From Polaromonas sp. (GTDB lineage Bacteria > Pseudomonadota > Gammaproteobacteria > Burkholderiales > Burkholderiaceae_C): a DNA stretch of 64,000 bases. Under the pieces are notes generated by a model. That model was not told where the DNA came from, did no database searches, and worked only from the letters and a program-made list of their open reading frames with translations. Positions 62,338-64,000 of this stretch are shown here, piece by piece. The translations under genes were made by a program, and so were the position numbers. The stretch lies in NCBI GenBank assembly GCA_013297865.1, contig JAAFIP010000003.1, positions 239,801-303,800 of the forward strand, given 5' to 3'. Every line of letters begins with the position of its first letter. Position 1 is the first letter of the stretch.

Positions 62338-63252
62338 TCACTTGTCCAGCTCATGAAAGCGCCATTGCACTTCTAGCCGCAGGCGCTGTCCTTGGTGGAG
62401 CAGGCGCAATCCTGGCTGTCCTTTGAGATGAAATGCATTGATGGGATGTGTCATAGGCTCGAAGCAGAAGGTTTCTCCCGCAGGTGGACGGTAGACCAGA
62501 CAGAAAAGCTCGCCGTCGAGGGGCGCTGTTTGCCGCAGTGTCAGGCTCAGGTTGCGTTCTGGCCAATCAATGCGGGCTTGGCCATTCCAGCCGGAGTAGG
62601 CATTATCGATCAGGCTTCCATATGCGCTGATGCCATTGCGAAGCTCCCAACCGTGCGGGAAAGTAATACTGTGTGAGGTAGGCATGGGGTCGCTTGCGCT
62701 GAGCCAGACACCATCGACATCGGCTAGGACCCGGGTGTTTGCGGTGCGAGGAAACCATGGATGCAAACCAAGCCCATACGGTAGTGGCTGAGCCGCCTGG
62801 TGGCAAACCTCAATGCTTTGATCCAGACCACCGTCCACCAGAGAAAACCGTTGGTATGCCTGGTATTCGTAGGGACTGCCCAGGTGCCTGCAGGAAGACA
62901 AGTGCATTTCAACGACACCATCGCCCAGTTGGCTGGCGCGCCAAGGTTGCAACCAACCTTCACCATGGATAGGGTATGGTTCACCGAGACGATTGGCTTG
63001 AATGGCATGGAATTTCCCTTCGCAGGCAAAGCCTCCTGAGCCGATACGGTTGGACCAAGGCAGCATGGCAAACGATGCCAGCGAATACATGTCTTCGCTT
63101 TGACCATCCCAGGGTCTCCACAAATCAACGAGCGTGCCATCCGCACACTCCATCTGCCATGCAGCCACACCACCGCCCATGTCGGGCAGCAAGGCCAAGC
63201 GCTGTCCGGCATGGTGCAGGCAAAGAGGTGAAACTTTTGAGTGGCTCATCAT
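62338..63252 (-). CDS. Aldose 1-epimerase family protein
   Basis: The protein has 304 residues from ATG 63252 (ATG 63249 is the alternative). Pocket residues of the galactose mutarotase fold are seen in order: LPWSNRIGSGGF, YPIHGEGWLQPW (first His), GLGLHPWFPR (second His), and TFCFEPMTHPINAF (catalytic Glu). It interconverts alpha- and beta-anomers of aldoses, with unknown specificity. It is convergent with gltA and divergent from a FAH-family gene; in sugar-oxidation loci of this family the two occur together, which suggests a pentose or galactose pathway. Confidence 0.9.
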   Translation of the reverse strand: MMSHSKVSPLCLHHAGQRLALLPDMGGGVAAWQMECADGTLVDLWRPWDGQSEDMYSLASFAMLPWSNRIGSGGFACEGKFHAIQANRLGEPYPIHGEGWLQPWRASQLGDGVVEMHLSSCRHLGSPYEYQAYQRFSLVDGGLDQSIEVCHQAAQPLPYGLGLHPWFPRTANTRVLADVDGVWLSASDPMPTSHSITFPHGWELRNGISAYGSLIDNAYSGWNGQARIDWPERNLSLTLRQTAPLDGELFCLVYRPPAGETFCFEPMTHPINAFHLKGQPGLRLLHQGQRLRLEVQWRFHELDK

Positions 63253-63581
63253 TGGGCTTCCAAAGCAATGGACCGACAGCCCGGAATCGTAACGCCTGGG
63301 ATATGAATATGCCAGCATTGAACACCATCTATCGCGGAATTTTCCGCCAGCGCAACGGTACTGTCCGCTCCATTTCCAGCCCGCTTGGCGCGCTGAGTTT
63401 GCTCTGCAGGCCATCTGCTATCCCTTGCGACGCTTCGAATGAGCGAGGTCTGCCAGTGATATGGGCGGATTTTTGTTGATCTTATTTGCTATATAAAATA
63501 TAGCTGCTCCCGCGATAATTCATTGGCTTGCAGATCAAATCACTCAAGAAAATTGATCCTTTTTAGTGTATATTTTTACCC
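63253..63581. other. Divergent intergenic region with repeat copy 13
   Basis: The 329-bp gap between the epimerase-like gene and the FAH-family gene holds repeat copy 13 (63486-63533). The rest shows no gene. A promoter for the plus-strand gene is expected in the AT-rich stretch 63540-63580, but no confident -35/-10 pair was found. Confidence 0.5.
63486..63533 (+). repeat. Dispersed palindromic repeat, copy 13
   Basis: TTGCTATATAAAATATAGCT, then GCTCCCGCGATAATTCATTG and GCTTG. It lies 48 bp before the FAH-family start. Confidence 0.88.
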
Positions 63582-64000
63582 ATGTCCCACATGCACACAT
63601 TACCCACCGACGCAGACCGCGCCTTGCTGATTGGCCGCGTATGGCTCGCTGACCTTGGCCCCGTGCTGTGCCTCGTCACACCTGATGCGGTTTACAACCT
63701 ATCCAGCCTAGCCGCCACCTGCGCCGATCTGCTGTCCTTGCCCTCGCCTGTGCTCGCCATTGCTGCTGCCCGCGCACAGTTACCACGCATCGCAGACACC
63801 CCTGCCGTGCTGGCCAACAGCATCGAGGCCGCGCGTGATACGTCGCAGCCCTACTTTCTCGCCCCCTGCGACCTGCAGCCCATCAAGGCTGCGGGCGTTA
63901 CTTTTGTGGCCAGCATGCTCGAGCGCGTGATTGAAGAGCAGGCCCGCGGCGATGCCTCGCGCGCGCAGGCGGTGCGCGCGAGCATCTCCCAGATCGTGGG
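63582..64000 (+). CDS. FAH-family protein, N-terminal part only
   Basis: An open frame of 139 codons runs off the right edge from the ATG at 63582 (ATG 63591 is an alternative). It contains YFLAPCDLQPIKAAGVTFV, then ASMLERVIEEQARGDASRA. This matches the N-terminal half of the long FAH-family proteins that act as sugar-acid dehydratases, such as 2-keto-3-deoxy-pentonate dehydratases. The metal-binding half lies outside the window. Together with the aldose epimerase it suggests an oxidative sugar pathway. That is inferred from context. Confidence 0.8.
   Translation, partial: MSHMHTLPTDADRALLIGRVWLADLGPVLCLVTPDAVYNLSSLAATCADLLSLPSPVLAIAAARAQLPRIADTPAVLANSIEAARDTSQPYFLAPCDLQPIKAAGVTFVASMLERVIEEQARGDASRAQAVRASISQIV

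Overview
The window is about 60% G+C and looks like chromosomal DNA of a member of the Comamonadaceae (Burkholderiales, Betaproteobacteria). The evidence is the gene order spoT-rpoZ-gmk-yicC with a divergent kinase/PP2C/rph/rdgB/hemW block, the TCA-cycle cluster mdh/hpcH/acnB facing GntR/sdhCDAB-sdhE/gltA, the Tct-type tricarboxylate transporter genes, and a dispersed palindromic repeat of a kind I recall from this family. The genus cannot be fixed from sequence alone. No plasmid, phage or CRISPR signature was seen.

Layout. 1-2.9 kb: the 5' end of a CaiB/BaiF CoA-transferase gene, a divergent LysR regulator, a fatty-acid hydroxylase/sterol desaturase-type membrane protein and a secreted EF-hand protein. 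2.9-11.6 kb: an accessory catabolic island with two divergent arms. The minus arm is MFS transporter, FAD aromatic hydroxylase and sulfatase. The plus arm is extradiol-type dioxygenase, FAH-family enzyme, haloalkane-dehalogenase-like hydrolase and TetR regulator. It reads as a meta-cleavage pathway for an aromatic compound, perhaps an aryl sulfate. 11.9-20.6 kb: valS, a degenerate 2-hydroxyacid dehydrogenase, galU, tusA-like, a NUDIX hydrolase, cysM, tRNA-Leu, an AT-richer lipoprotein gene and trmL. 20.6-30.6 kb: murJ, a SirB1-type protein, a GlxA-type regulator with DUF1272 and isochorismatase genes, a 900-bp non-coding stretch with a large cruciform-like inverted repeat, a methyltransferase, tatD, a DNA glycosylase, a spermidine-synthase-like gene and a PilB/GspE-type ATPase. 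30.7-37.9 kb: tctB-tctA-tctC, alaS, an HNH protein and asparaginase. 37.9-48.2 kb: tRNA-Ser, hemW, rdgB, rph, PP2C, kinase, yicC, gmk, rpoZ, spoT and an acetyltransferase. 48.2-62.3 kb: pit with its DUF47 partner, then the TCA supercluster. 62.3-64 kb: an aldose-1-epimerase-like gene and the start of a FAH-family gene.

The most unusual signal is a short palindromic repeat with 13 recognisable copies, about one per 5 kb. Ten lie between genes. Three lie inside open reading frames without breaking them, in three different readings: a uracil/deoxyinosine DNA glycosylase (residues about 52-70), MurJ (last membrane helix) and a citrate-lyase-like protein (antisense, near residues 302-316). This resembles the protein-coding palindromic elements known from Rickettsia. 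A second notable feature is the sulfatase/hydroxylase/dioxygenase/dehalogenase-like cluster, whose substrate I cannot assign.
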